Assembly: GCF_000348785.1 (NCBI RefSeq)
Contig: NC_020520.1
Location: forward strand, 2,542,001-2,606,000
Origin: Ilumatobacter coccineus YM16-304
Lineage (GTDB): Bacteria; Actinomycetota; Acidimicrobiia; Acidimicrobiales; Ilumatobacteraceae
Reading direction: 5' to 3'
Length of the DNA stretch: 64,000 bases
Part shown: positions 34,909 through 43,939 of the stretch, one piece after another
How the letters are laid out: each line of letters opens with the position of its first letter
Numbering within the stretch: position 1 is the first letter of the stretch
Program-made: the position numbers and the translations under genes
The notes under the pieces: generated by a model
What the model saw: the letters and a program-made list of their open reading frames with translations, nothing else
What the model was told of the DNA's origin: nothing
The model's database searches: none

Positions 34909-35657
34909 GGCGCGACGACTGGCTCCTCTGGCAGCTCCCGGTCGGCATGACCGACGACGACTTCTTCGTCCGGTTCGTCACGATCTTCCAGCGTCTCGCC
35001 GACACCGTGCTCGACCAGGTCGACACGCTCGAGCACATGTTCGACCCGACGGTCGCTCCCGACAACATGGTGCGCCAGATGGCCGAGTGGTTCGGCGTCG
35101 ACTGGGTCGACTCGTCGCTCGACGATCGTCTGCAGCGCGAGATCGTGATGGGCTATTCCGAGCTCATCCAGTGGCGCGGCACCAAGATCGGTGTGCGCAA
35201 GCTGCTCAAACTGCTGACGGGCGGACCGGTCGAAGTGCAGGATTCGGGCGGCGTGTTCGCCAAGGAGGAAGCACCGGGTGGGCCGCCACACGTGCGCCTC
35301 GACGTGCAGAACGCCGGGTGGAACAAGGTCGACGATCTCATTCGCATCGTGCGAGCCGAGTTGCCGGCCACGGTGACGTTCGATCTCTGGATCGGTGCCG
35401 AGCAGGTGTGGCCCCGTGCCGACGTCCAGGCGAACCGGACCGGGCATCGTCCCGAGAGCCTGGCGGCGAGCAGTGCCCATCCGGCCGGTGCCGTCGAAGC
35501 CTCGGGGGCGATGTCGCTGCCGCACGACTCGACGACGCTGCGCCCGGGTGCCGACGGAATGACACTCGGTGGAACCACCTCCTCCGAGACCGGCGATGTG
35601 CTCCCGGCACCTCGCCCGCCCGACGGCAACGACGACCAGGGAGGAACCGATGGCTGA
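34905..35657 (+). CDS. gpI-like baseplate/tail protein (Pvc12-like)
   Basis: 250 residues from ATG 34905. The conserved part (1-165) contains FFVRFVTIFQRLADTVLDQV, MFDPTVAPDNMVRQMAEWFG, DDRLQREIVMGYSELIQWRG, TKIGVRKLLKLLTGGPVEV and a C-terminal strand domain. This is the phage P2 gpI-like wedge protein of eCIS. The last 80 residues are disordered, Ser/Thr/Gly/Pro-rich, perhaps a fibre or anchor attachment tail, since a separate fibre gene is missing nearby. Overlaps the zinc-ribbon gene by 8 bp. Confidence 0.9.
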   Translation: MRRDDWLLWQLPVGMTDDDFFVRFVTIFQRLADTVLDQVDTLEHMFDPTVAPDNMVRQMAEWFGVDWVDSSLDDRLQREIVMGYSELIQWRGTKIGVRKLLKLLTGGPVEVQDSGGVFAKEEAPGGPPHVRLDVQNAGWNKVDDLIRIVRAELPATVTFDLWIGAEQVWPRADVQANRTGHRPESLAASSAHPAGAVEASGAMSLPHDSTTLRPGADGMTLGGTTSSETGDVLPAPRPPDGNDDQGGTDG

Positions 35658-36090
35658 CGTGACCTGCCCCGAGTGCGGCGCCGAGACCGAGATGCTGGCG
35701 GTTCGCCGGGCTGCCGACGAGTTCTGTTCGCAGTGCGACTATCCGCTGTTCTGGGCGCCGTCGTCGGCGCCGATCACCACACCGGGCGGCAACGCGCAGG
35801 CGACCCTTCGCCGGTTGCCCGGCGCCGGCGGTCGTCGTCGGGTCGGCAGCCGAATCTGTCCCGAGTGCGGCGAGCTCAACGCGCTGTCGGAGACGCACTG
35901 CACGAGGTGCGAGGCCGATCTCGACCCGCCGCCTCCACCGCCGCCCCCGGCACCCGAGCCAGAACCCGAGGTGTTCGTGCCGGTTCCGTTGGAGGAGACC
36001 CCCACGTCGCCGTGGTGGGTCTGGTGGTTGCTCGGCGGCGCGCTCTCCGCGTGCGTCATCGTCCCGATCATCTACGAGAATCTCAACTGA
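35650..36090 (+). CDS. Double zinc-ribbon protein with C-terminal membrane helix
   Basis: 146 residues from ATG 35650. Two rubredoxin-like ribbons are visible: C6-x2-C9 with C26-x2-C29, and C70-x2-C73 with C84-x2-C87. A proline run (about 93-100) and an acidic PEPEPE linker follow, then one hydrophobic helix at about 122-141 (PWWVWWLLGGALSACVIVPI). This makes a tail-anchored protein with its ribbons in the cytoplasm. As last gene of the baseplate operon it is a good candidate for docking the particle at the membrane, but that is inference. No family name is known to me. Confidence 0.8.
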   Translation: MADVTCPECGAETEMLAVRRAADEFCSQCDYPLFWAPSSAPITTPGGNAQATLRRLPGAGGRRRVGSRICPECGELNALSETHCTRCEADLDPPPPPPPPAPEPEPEVFVPVPLEETPTSPWWVWWLLGGALSACVIVPIIYENLN

Positions 36091-36096
36091 CCACCC

Positions 36097-36133
36097 ACCT
36101 GGTTATTTCCATCCCGGATGGAAATAACCAGGT
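36097..36133. terminator. Perfect bidirectional terminator between the two eCIS operons
   Basis: ACCTGGTTATTTCCATC (36097-36113) and GATGGAAATAACCAGGT (36117-36133) form a perfect 17-bp stem around the loop CCG. It is AT-richer than the surrounding DNA and lies between the stop of the zinc-ribbon gene (36090) and the stop of the 2600-residue gene (36137). Its symmetry lets it serve both convergent operons. It lacks a clear T-run, so a protein-binding or processing site is an alternative. Confidence 0.75.
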
Positions 36134-36136
36134 TGT

Positions 36137-39100
36137 TCAGGCGATGAGGACGTCGACGGAGGTGGGCGTGACCGTGAGGTCACCGCCCACCACGAACGTC
36201 ACCGTGCCGGCTTCGCCACCGCCGCTCGCCTCGAGCTGATACGTGGTCGGTGTGCCGGGCGAGCCGCCGTCGCCTGGATGGGCGAAGCTGAACACCCCGT
36301 CAGTGTCGGTGGTCGCGACCGCCGGCCCGGCCGGGCAGGCCACGACAGGGTCCGACAGGAGGCAGTACACGATGCCGGCCGAGGCGACCGTTCCGCCGGC
36401 ATTGCTCACGACTCCGGTGATCGGTTTCAGCGTGAGCGCCTGGTTGACGGTCGAGTCGGCCGCGAAGCTCGCGATCGAGCCCGACTGCGTGCCATAGGCC
36501 GGTGATGTCATCGTCCACGTCTGCGGAGTCGACAACGTCTTGTTCACGGTGAACGACGCGCTGCCCGCGGTCATCTGTTCGGTGCTGCCGTTGAACGTCA
36601 CGCTCGGCTGGGTGGCCGTCGAGGCGACGCCGGACGCCGTGAAGGTCACGGTGACGGTCTCGGGCACCATGTCGACCGTTTCGGTGAGCGACGCCGGGTA
36701 CGCCGTGACCTCGTCGATCGTGCCCGTGTCGGAGAGGTACGGGCTCGCGGTGACCGTGTAGCCGCGGGCGGTGTTCTCGGGGACCGTGAACTCCGCGAGA
36801 CCGTTCGAGTCGGTGGTGAGCGTTTGTCCGCCGAACGTCACCTGCGCGCCCGAGAGGGGCGCGGACGTCTCGTCGTCGAGCACCGTGAAGGTCACGGTGA
36901 TGTCGCGCGGCGCCAGCGTGAGGTTCTGTGTGGCCGGGGTCGTGCTGGTCCCCGAGACCACGATCTCTTCGGATGCGGCGCCTTGGCCGGGAACCGAGGT
37001 GGAGAGCACGAAGGTCACGGCACTGCCATCGGAGGCATTGCTGAGGTTGTCGAACTCGTAGACGCCCGAGTTGTTCGCCCGGTCCGTGTCGGGAGGACTG
37101 CTGCCCGGACCTTCCTGTGGGGTCGGGCTGCCGGCCTTGACGACGAGGTCGACGACCGGTCGCGAGGTGATCGGCGTGGTGCCATCTGCCGCGAAGATCG
37201 TGCCCGACAGGTCGACCTCGGGGAGCAGGGTGACCGTGATGTCGGGTTGCAAGGTGTCGAGGACGGTGGCGTCGTCGACGGTGAGCCGGTTGGCGCCCTC
37301 GACGAGCACCGTGAACGAACCGGTGCGGGGAATCTGGTTGTTGTTCGGATTGAGGGTGGCGCCATCGGCCATCTGAACGAACTCGAAGGTCTTGTTCGAA
37401 CCGCTCTGCTGGATGCGTGCGACCTGAGTGGTTCCCTGGAAGACACGAACGGTGCGTGTCGTGTTGCCGGCGCTGTCGACGACGTCGACCGTGAGCATCC
37501 GCGGGATGTCGAGGGTGACGGTGTCGCCGGCGGTGGTCAGCGTCACCGTCGACGAAACGACGGGGCTCTCGAAGTCGGTGTCTGTTGCTCGCGCCACATA
37601 GCTGCCGGGCGGGACATCCACGGTGAAGGTGGTGCCACCGGGGGTCACGCGAGTCGCGGCGATCGGGTTTCCGTTCGTCGGCACGGCCTGCACGACGAGG
37701 TCGGCGGGGGCGAACGGGGTGACGTTGATGGTCAGCGTGACCTCTTGGTTGATCGACAGGTTCTGGTCGATCGCTCGCCCAGGGCTGATCGTGAAGGTCT
37801 TCCGATCGGTCGAGTAGCCGGGCTGCGACATCTCGACGGCGTAGCCACCGGCGGGCAGGTCGACGTGATAGGTCGCTCCGTCGCGCTCGATGGCGGGCTG
37901 CGGGCTCAGCGCCGTCCCGCCCTGGAAGATCGTGATGGTGGTCGCGTTGTCGATGTCTTCGGTGTCGTTGCCGACCACACGTTGCGTCGTGCCGCGGACC
38001 CGACCATCGGCGGCCGTCGGCGTCGCCGATGCCAGTGCATGGGTCGTTCCGCCGGCCGCCGGCGGAATGGCCGGCGGGACGACGGGGATGAAGACGGAGC
38101 GGGGCGTGAACGTGTGCAGGTCGTCGACGATCACGAGGGTGTACGCACGCGTGTCGGGAGCGATCGAGGTCCACGTGACGGTGACCGGTGTCGGGTTGTC
38201 GTCGGCGTTGCCCGACACGAGCGTGCCGTCGTACCCGGCGGACGCAGCGGGGAGTGGGCTGGCGCTCACACCCGGCGGGAGGAGGAGCACGCGGAGGTTC
38301 GGGAAGATCTCGGCTGCGTTGGCACCGGTCACCGAGAGCGTGACCGTGTCGACGTCGGCGACGGTGTACGAGAGATCCCCGAAGTCCTTGGCTTCGTTGT
38401 TGGTGAGCAGTTCTTCGACGACGGTGAACCCTGGGCCAGGGGTTCCGTTCGTGTCGCCGAAGTTCGGGGTGTAACCGTTCGGCACCTCGAACGTGAGGTC
38501 GTGGTCGCCGCTCGCCAACCCGGTCACCGAGAACGGAATCGAACTCCCGCCGCCGGTCTGCGCGGCCGCCGCGTTGTCGCCGGCCGCGTTGTCGTTGTCC
38601 TGCAACGTGCCGCTGCCGTCGCCGTCGTCGTCGACGAGGATCTGTGGTTCGTCGAAGTCGGTCGCGAGGGTGAACCCTGCGGCGGGCACCGGAGCCGGAC
38701 CGCCGTCTTCGTTCCGGACGACGAGGTTGCCCTCGACGCTCGCACCCACGGCCGGGAGCGGAGCGGTGACGACCACGCGGGTCGGGTTGGTCGCGGCGCT
38801 GTCGGTGTTGCTGCGGCCGACGACGATGTTGGTGATCGCCGTGAAGTGACCCGCCTTCTCCACGTCGAGTCGGTACGGCGTGGGCCGCGGAAGCACGTCG
38901 GCGACGATGATCGAGTTGTCGCCGGCGGCGAGCGTTCCGGTGTGTGCCACGACGTTGTCGTCGGTGCGCGTGAGTCGGTAGGTCACGCCACCGACGGCGG
39001 GGGCCGCTGCGTCGAGCGTTTCGAAGACCGAGAGCTCGAACGTGCTCCGACGCAGCTCCAGGGTGAAGGCACCGGCCAGGTCGTTCGACGGGTTGTCGTT

Positions 39101-42100
39101 CGCGAGTTGGTACACGCCCTCGACGAACGACGGTGAGCAGAAGCGAGTGCAGCCGATGCCGCCGTTGTTCGTCTTCTGCGGACGCTGGAGGACGTTGGGC
39201 TGGTACTCGGGATGGCTCACCAGGATCCGGTAGTAGCCCTCCGGGCCCAGGATCTCGATGTGATCGTCGGCCTGCGTGACGCCGATCAGGCCGGCGTCGA
39301 CCGGCGCTGGGTTGCCGTTGATGTCGACGTACTCGACCGTGACGTCGAGCGCCGGATCACCAGGATCGGTCGGCACGATGCGCAGCTCTTCGTAGCTCGT
39401 TGCCGAGCAGTCCTGGTACGACGGCGGTGGTGCGGGTTGAACACACGGTTCGATCTCGCCGCGCACGTCGACTTCGATCTTGCCGAAGGGTAGGAGGTCG
39501 ACGTTGACCGTCGGTTTCGAGCCGGCGTAGAAGCCGACGGGGATGGATCGTGATCCGATCTGGCTCTGTGTGGTCGGAGACGGGAGCGGCGCCGACACGG
39601 TGACCACGGCAGTGGTCTGGTCGTACCCGGCGACGACGGCGTTGAGCGAGTAGAACGCGGCGACGGCCTCGGGAGCGGAGAGATCGACGGGGATGCCATC
39701 GATCGTGTACGGATCCCCGTTGATCGGATGCGGGTCGCAGGCGGCACCGGTGACCGGGTGCACCGCCGTTCCGAAGCAGGCGACGATCGGTGCGACCGCC
39801 GGCCCCGACGTGGGCGACAGTGTCAGCGTGACGTTGGAGGTCACGCGTGTCGGTGCAGGGTTCGACGCACTGACGTCGAAGAGGTCGACGTCGAGGCTCC
39901 CGAGCTCGACGTAGGTCGTGTTGAAGCCGACCTTCGCCTCTTGCGGGCCGACGAGTTGCTCGACGCGGGCGGACGCACTGCCGAAGAGGACGTGGTTGTC
40001 GGGCGGCGTGAAGTCGACTCGCCAGGTACCCGGTGCCGCCTGATCGATGATGAAGTTGCTGGCGTTGCGCTCGATGCACAGCCCGCTGTCGGCGGCCTGG
40101 CACTGCGCCGACGCGGGAAGGTCGCTGGCGGTCTGACCGAACGGATTCTCGGCGGTGATCCCGACGTCGGTGAACGACGGCGGGCGGTCGATGGTGAGGA
40201 TGCTCACCTCGCCGCTGACCGAGCCGTCGTTCGGCGGCACCAGTTGGACGGCGAGATCGTCTCCCGGTCCCGACACGTCGACGCCCGACACTTCGCTGAC
40301 GACCCGATTCTGGTCCTGGTCGATGACGACGTCGACGAGACCGTCTTGGAATCCGAACTGACGGAACGTGTAGCGGGCACCGCCGAAGATCTGGTCGTCG
40401 AGTGCCCACCGTCCCGCGGCGTCGGACGTGGTCTCGATCCGAGTCGACGACGTGCTCGGCTCGGGGCCAGGAGGTGTCGGCGTCGTGTCGGTGGAGGTGA
40501 TCGACGTGATCGCGGAGTCACTGAAGATCTGCACACCGGCGAGGGGCAGTTCACTCGGGGCGTTGCGCGGGTCGATCCAGAAGACTCGTCCGCCGAGTTC
40601 GTCGACCGGATGCACGAGAGCGGTCGTGACGACGCGGTCGGGGAACACGTCACCGTCGGTCGGGGCCACACCGGGCAGGTCGACCGTGGCGGTCACGTAA
40701 CCGTCGGCGGTGATCTCGACCTCGCAGTCGCCGATGAGTTCGTTGGCGTCGACCGCCTGACGGGTGAGCGAGAAGGCATCGAGATCGGTGCCCGACGTGG
40801 TGCCGAACTCGTCGCCCATGGTCATCGGCACCTGCGGGCCACCGTTGCAGCTCATGGCGGCCTGCAGCGTCGGCTCGTCGATCGCCACGAAGTCGGTACC
40901 GGTCGCCGGAGCGGCCGGACCACCGATCAGGACCGGCTCGTACACCCGTCCGAAGATGTCGGGGTAGCGATCGGCGACGAGCGTCGGGATCTCGGTGGCC
41001 TCACCCGAGTTGAGTTCGACCGTGAACTGCATCGGCGGCAGACCGGGCGTGAGGATCTGCGTGGCGGGCTCGCGGTAGCCGGCAGCGCCAGACACTTCGA
41101 GACGGTAGGTGCCGGTCGGCAGGACACGTGGCGCCGTGGCCCACGAGCCGTCGGTCGACGACGACGCGACGTTGACCTCGGCGGGGCCGATCTCGCGTTC
41201 GCCACCACCGAGTGGGTCCTGCTCGAAGAACCTCACGGTGTAGCCGCGGATGACCTCGCCGGTGATCGAGTCGACCATGCTGCCGCTCGCCGCGCCGAAC
41301 GCGAGCATCTCGATCGTGCGGCGTTCTTGCGACTGGCCGATTGACACCGTGCGCGGCGCCGCATCGTTGTAGAGCGGGGCCGACACGTTGATGGTGTACG
41401 TGCCCACCGGGATCTGGGTGAACTCGAACGTGAACGAGTCGGGATCGGTCCGAGACACGAGTGTCTCGCCTGTCAGCGTGGTGACGAGGGTGACCGTGGC
41501 GCCGCGGATCTCGCGTTCGGCGGCGTCTTCGGCGCCGGGGTCGACGACTTCGACGACGAGCGAACCGAACCCGGCGTCGATGCCGCGTGTGCGGATCGGC
41601 AGGGTGACCTCCAACAGCGGCGGGTTGACCCCCTCGGCGATTTCGATGAGTTCGGTGACCGTCTCGTGTTCGAAGTGCTCGATCGTGACGGTGTACGTGC
41701 CCGGTGGCAGGTCGGCGACCTGGAACGACCCGGGTCGCGATTCGGCTGCCGTCGACGTCTCGAACTCGAGGTCGGCGTTCGACAGCGTGACGAGCGCCCC
41801 GACGATGCCGCCCCCGCCGGCTGACGAGACGATGCCGGTGAGTGTGGAGGTCGTGTTGACCAGGGCGAAGTCGACGCCGCCGAGCGACCCGCCGAGCGGC
41901 ACCCGCCGAGTCTGCGGGAGGTAGCCGTCGAGCGACACGGTGACGGTGTAGGTGCCGGGAACGTCGAGTTGCGGGAGGCTGTAGAAGCCGCGGTTGCCGT
42001 CGGTCAGCGAGTTGGTCGTGCGCGTGATCTCGCCGTTGCTCGCGGTGACCGTGACCCCACCCAGCCGGGTGCCCGATTCGTTGACGATCGTGCCGCTCAG

Positions 42101-43939
42101 GGTGGCGACGCCGTCTTGCATGTCGACCACGACGTCGTCGCGCTGCTGCCCGGCGTCCATCGGGAGTTGGAGGACCTCGGTGCCGTACCCGTCGCGCGTG
42201 GCCGTGAGGGTGTAGACGCCCGGCGTGCTGACCGCCTCGAACGCGAAGCTTCCGACGTCGCCGTCGGTCGACGAGGTCGTGGTGAAGGTCAGCGTGCCGT
42301 CGGAGATGGCGACTTCGACGCCGCCGAGTGGCGACCCGTTGTCGAGGACGCGACCGGAGATCAGCCCGTTCGACGGTTCGAGCGACACGTCGAGTTCGAC
42401 CGGTGTGCCGTCGTCGGGCGGTGAGATGACGAAGGCCTGCGTGTCGAACCCGGCCTTGGCGAACGACAACTCGTACGTCTGGCGCAGTGCCACGTCCGAC
42501 AGCAGCCAGACCCCGTCGACGCCGGCGATCGCTTCGAGCGGCGGCGCCGGTTCGGTCTGGCGGAGCGGGCCGAGCGAGTTGGTCAGCGGCACGAATCGAG
42601 CCGACCACATCTTCGACGCCGAGGTGCCATCGGGGACTCCGCCCTGGCCTGGCGCCTGTCCCGGCGCATCGAGCACGGTGGCGTCGGGGCGGGGCTCTTC
42701 GCCGAGATCGATCGGCAAGAGGGTGATCACCACGTCGGAGAGATCGTCGGTTCCGGCGGCCGAGACGGTGCCGCGGAACTGCGTGGTCGTCGGAGCGACG
42801 ATGCCTTGCACCGGCTCGTCGCTGCCACTGTCGCCGCCCGTGCCGTCGGCTCCGACGGCGGTCTGGTCGCCTCCGGATCCGTTGCCGTCGCCGTCACCTC
42901 CGTCACCTGAGCCGGTCGGCAGTCCGATGGGTGTGCCATCGGCATCGACGAGTTCGCCGGTCTCGGGGTCGACGAACACGCCGTTGATCGGATTGCCCTT
43001 GTCGTCGACGACGTTGCCGTTCGCGTCGACGCTGAATCCGTCGACGACCCCGCCGTCGGAATCGACGATCGTGCCGTCGGCGAGCGCGACGTACGGTCCG
43101 TTGGCGAGAATGTCGCCGTTGGCGTCGACGAGGCGGACGAGCGCCGCGTTCTCGGCCTCGAGCGCCTGCTCGGTCGCGGCGTCGTCGTTGCGATTCGACA
43201 CCCACAGCGCCACGCCACCGATCGCAGCCAACCAGAGCGCGATGACGGCGAGTCCGGCGGTGAGGGCGCGCAGTTTGTGGGCGAACACCGGACGCTGCAC
43301 GTAGGGCGTGGTGATGGTGCTGGCCGATGCCTTGCCGCGTGCGGCGATGACGAGGTTGTGCTGGATGACCTCGCCGAACAGGTGACGTGGCCCTCGCAGG
43401 CGGGCCTTGGTCGCCGCCCGTTGGCCGGGCACGAGCCGGAACGCCGAGGTCTTGAACTTGACCTTCACGTCGGTCGCCTCGGCGTCGAGCGTGAACGCGA
43501 CCGGCGTCGGCTCGTCGTTCGAGATGCCGACCAGGAACTTGGCTCGGCGACGCCCTCGGATCGGGGTGGGTTCGACCGTGAGGCGGACCTTGTCGACCGA
43601 TTCGACCGACACGGTGAACGGAGCCAGGACCGGGCGGTCACCCGGCCGGCTCGACGACGCCTGGAACGCCGCCGCGTGTTGACCGACGGCGATGTCGATC
43701 GGGATCGGAACCGGGATGTCGCAGTCGACCGTGGCCCCGGCGTCGACGTCGACCGTGAACACGCCACTCTGCGAGCCGGCCAACGCTCCCGGACCGCCGA
43801 CCGCCGAACTCAACCCGACGACCTGCACGCTGAATCGAACCGAGGTGGCCGCGTCGTTGGTCAGCCGGATGCGTCCCGGAGCGACCTCACCCGGCGTGGC
43901 GTCGACGACAGGGGAGAGGGACTCGAGTTGGGCGGTCAT
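36137..43939 (-). CDS. Giant single-pass surface protein with carboxypeptidase-regulatory-like domain array (2600 residues)
   Basis: No signal peptide. Residues 1-215 are two Ig-like beta domains, including the motif RGPRHLFGEVIQH shared in form with its two paralogs. One membrane helix lies at about 226-247 (LAVIALWLAAIGGVALWV), with basic residues before it, predicting N-inside/C-outside. Next come a short coiled coil (about 252-268), a row of DxxGxxVD beta-hairpin repeats (270-339), and a Gly/Asp linker (342-390). The remaining 2200 residues are CarboxypepD_reg/Cna-B-like units of about 85-110 residues, recognisable by LSGTIVNESGTRLGGVTVTA-type starts and PGxYTxT ends. The unit sequences drift more in the C-terminal half. 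It is last in the minus operon, with ATGA overlap upstream. It probably makes a long extracellular stalk. Confidence 0.83.
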   Translation of the reverse strand: MTAQLESLSPVVDATPGEVAPGRIRLTNDAATSVRFSVQVVGLSSAVGGPGALAGSQSGVFTVDVDAGATVDCDIPVPIPIDIAVGQHAAAFQASSSRPGDRPVLAPFTVSVESVDKVRLTVEPTPIRGRRRAKFLVGISNDEPTPVAFTLDAEATDVKVKFKTSAFRLVPGQRAATKARLRGPRHLFGEVIQHNLVIAARGKASASTITTPYVQRPVFAHKLRALTAGLAVIALWLAAIGGVALWVSNRNDDAATEQALEAENAALVRLVDANGDILANGPYVALADGTIVDSDGGVVDGFSVDANGNVVDDKGNPINGVFVDPETGELVDADGTPIGLPTGSGDGGDGDGNGSGGDQTAVGADGTGGDSGSDEPVQGIVAPTTTQFRGTVSAAGTDDLSDVVITLLPIDLGEEPRPDATVLDAPGQAPGQGGVPDGTSASKMWSARFVPLTNSLGPLRQTEPAPPLEAIAGVDGVWLLSDVALRQTYELSFAKAGFDTQAFVISPPDDGTPVELDVSLEPSNGLISGRVLDNGSPLGGVEVAISDGTLTFTTTSSTDGDVGSFAFEAVSTPGVYTLTATRDGYGTEVLQLPMDAGQQRDDVVVDMQDGVATLSGTIVNESGTRLGGVTVTASNGEITRTTNSLTDGNRGFYSLPQLDVPGTYTVTVSLDGYLPQTRRVPLGGSLGGVDFALVNTTSTLTGIVSSAGGGGIVGALVTLSNADLEFETSTAAESRPGSFQVADLPPGTYTVTIEHFEHETVTELIEIAEGVNPPLLEVTLPIRTRGIDAGFGSLVVEVVDPGAEDAAEREIRGATVTLVTTLTGETLVSRTDPDSFTFEFTQIPVGTYTINVSAPLYNDAAPRTVSIGQSQERRTIEMLAFGAASGSMVDSITGEVIRGYTVRFFEQDPLGGGEREIGPAEVNVASSSTDGSWATAPRVLPTGTYRLEVSGAAGYREPATQILTPGLPPMQFTVELNSGEATEIPTLVADRYPDIFGRVYEPVLIGGPAAPATGTDFVAIDEPTLQAAMSCNGGPQVPMTMGDEFGTTSGTDLDAFSLTRQAVDANELIGDCEVEITADGYVTATVDLPGVAPTDGDVFPDRVVTTALVHPVDELGGRVFWIDPRNAPSELPLAGVQIFSDSAITSITSTDTTPTPPGPEPSTSSTRIETTSDAAGRWALDDQIFGGARYTFRQFGFQDGLVDVVIDQDQNRVVSEVSGVDVSGPGDDLAVQLVPPNDGSVSGEVSILTIDRPPSFTDVGITAENPFGQTASDLPASAQCQAADSGLCIERNASNFIIDQAAPGTWRVDFTPPDNHVLFGSASARVEQLVGPQEAKVGFNTTYVELGSLDVDLFDVSASNPAPTRVTSNVTLTLSPTSGPAVAPIVACFGTAVHPVTGAACDPHPINGDPYTIDGIPVDLSAPEAVAAFYSLNAVVAGYDQTTAVVTVSAPLPSPTTQSQIGSRSIPVGFYAGSKPTVNVDLLPFGKIEVDVRGEIEPCVQPAPPPSYQDCSATSYEELRIVPTDPGDPALDVTVEYVDINGNPAPVDAGLIGVTQADDHIEILGPEGYYRILVSHPEYQPNVLQRPQKTNNGGIGCTRFCSPSFVEGVYQLANDNPSNDLAGAFTLELRRSTFELSVFETLDAAAPAVGGVTYRLTRTDDNVVAHTGTLAAGDNSIIVADVLPRPTPYRLDVEKAGHFTAITNIVVGRSNTDSAATNPTRVVVTAPLPAVGASVEGNLVVRNEDGGPAPVPAAGFTLATDFDEPQILVDDDGDGSGTLQDNDNAAGDNAAAAQTGGGSSIPFSVTGLASGDHDLTFEVPNGYTPNFGDTNGTPGPGFTVVEELLTNNEAKDFGDLSYTVADVDTVTLSVTGANAAEIFPNLRVLLLPPGVSASPLPAASAGYDGTLVSGNADDNPTPVTVTWTSIAPDTRAYTLVIVDDLHTFTPRSVFIPVVPPAIPPAAGGTTHALASATPTAADGRVRGTTQRVVGNDTEDIDNATTITIFQGGTALSPQPAIERDGATYHVDLPAGGYAVEMSQPGYSTDRKTFTISPGRAIDQNLSINQEVTLTINVTPFAPADLVVQAVPTNGNPIAATRVTPGGTTFTVDVPPGSYVARATDTDFESPVVSSTVTLTTAGDTVTLDIPRMLTVDVVDSAGNTTRTVRVFQGTTQVARIQQSGSNKTFEFVQMADGATLNPNNNQIPRTGSFTVLVEGANRLTVDDATVLDTLQPDITVTLLPEVDLSGTIFAADGTTPITSRPVVDLVVKAGSPTPQEGPGSSPPDTDRANNSGVYEFDNLSNASDGSAVTFVLSTSVPGQGAASEEIVVSGTSTTPATQNLTLAPRDITVTFTVLDDETSAPLSGAQVTFGGQTLTTDSNGLAEFTVPENTARGYTVTASPYLSDTGTIDEVTAYPASLTETVDMVPETVTVTFTASGVASTATQPSVTFNGSTEQMTAGSASFTVNKTLSTPQTWTMTSPAYGTQSGSIASFAADSTVNQALTLKPITGVVSNAGGTVASAGIVYCLLSDPVVACPAGPAVATTDTDGVFSFAHPGDGGSPGTPTTYQLEASGGGEAGTVTFVVGGDLTVTPTSVDVLIA

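Noticed and set aside
36824-39136. A 770-codon plus-strand frame inside the 2600-residue gene region
   Set aside because: It is a shadow frame: Arg/Gly/Val-rich, no motif, while the minus frame shows regular beta-domain repeats.
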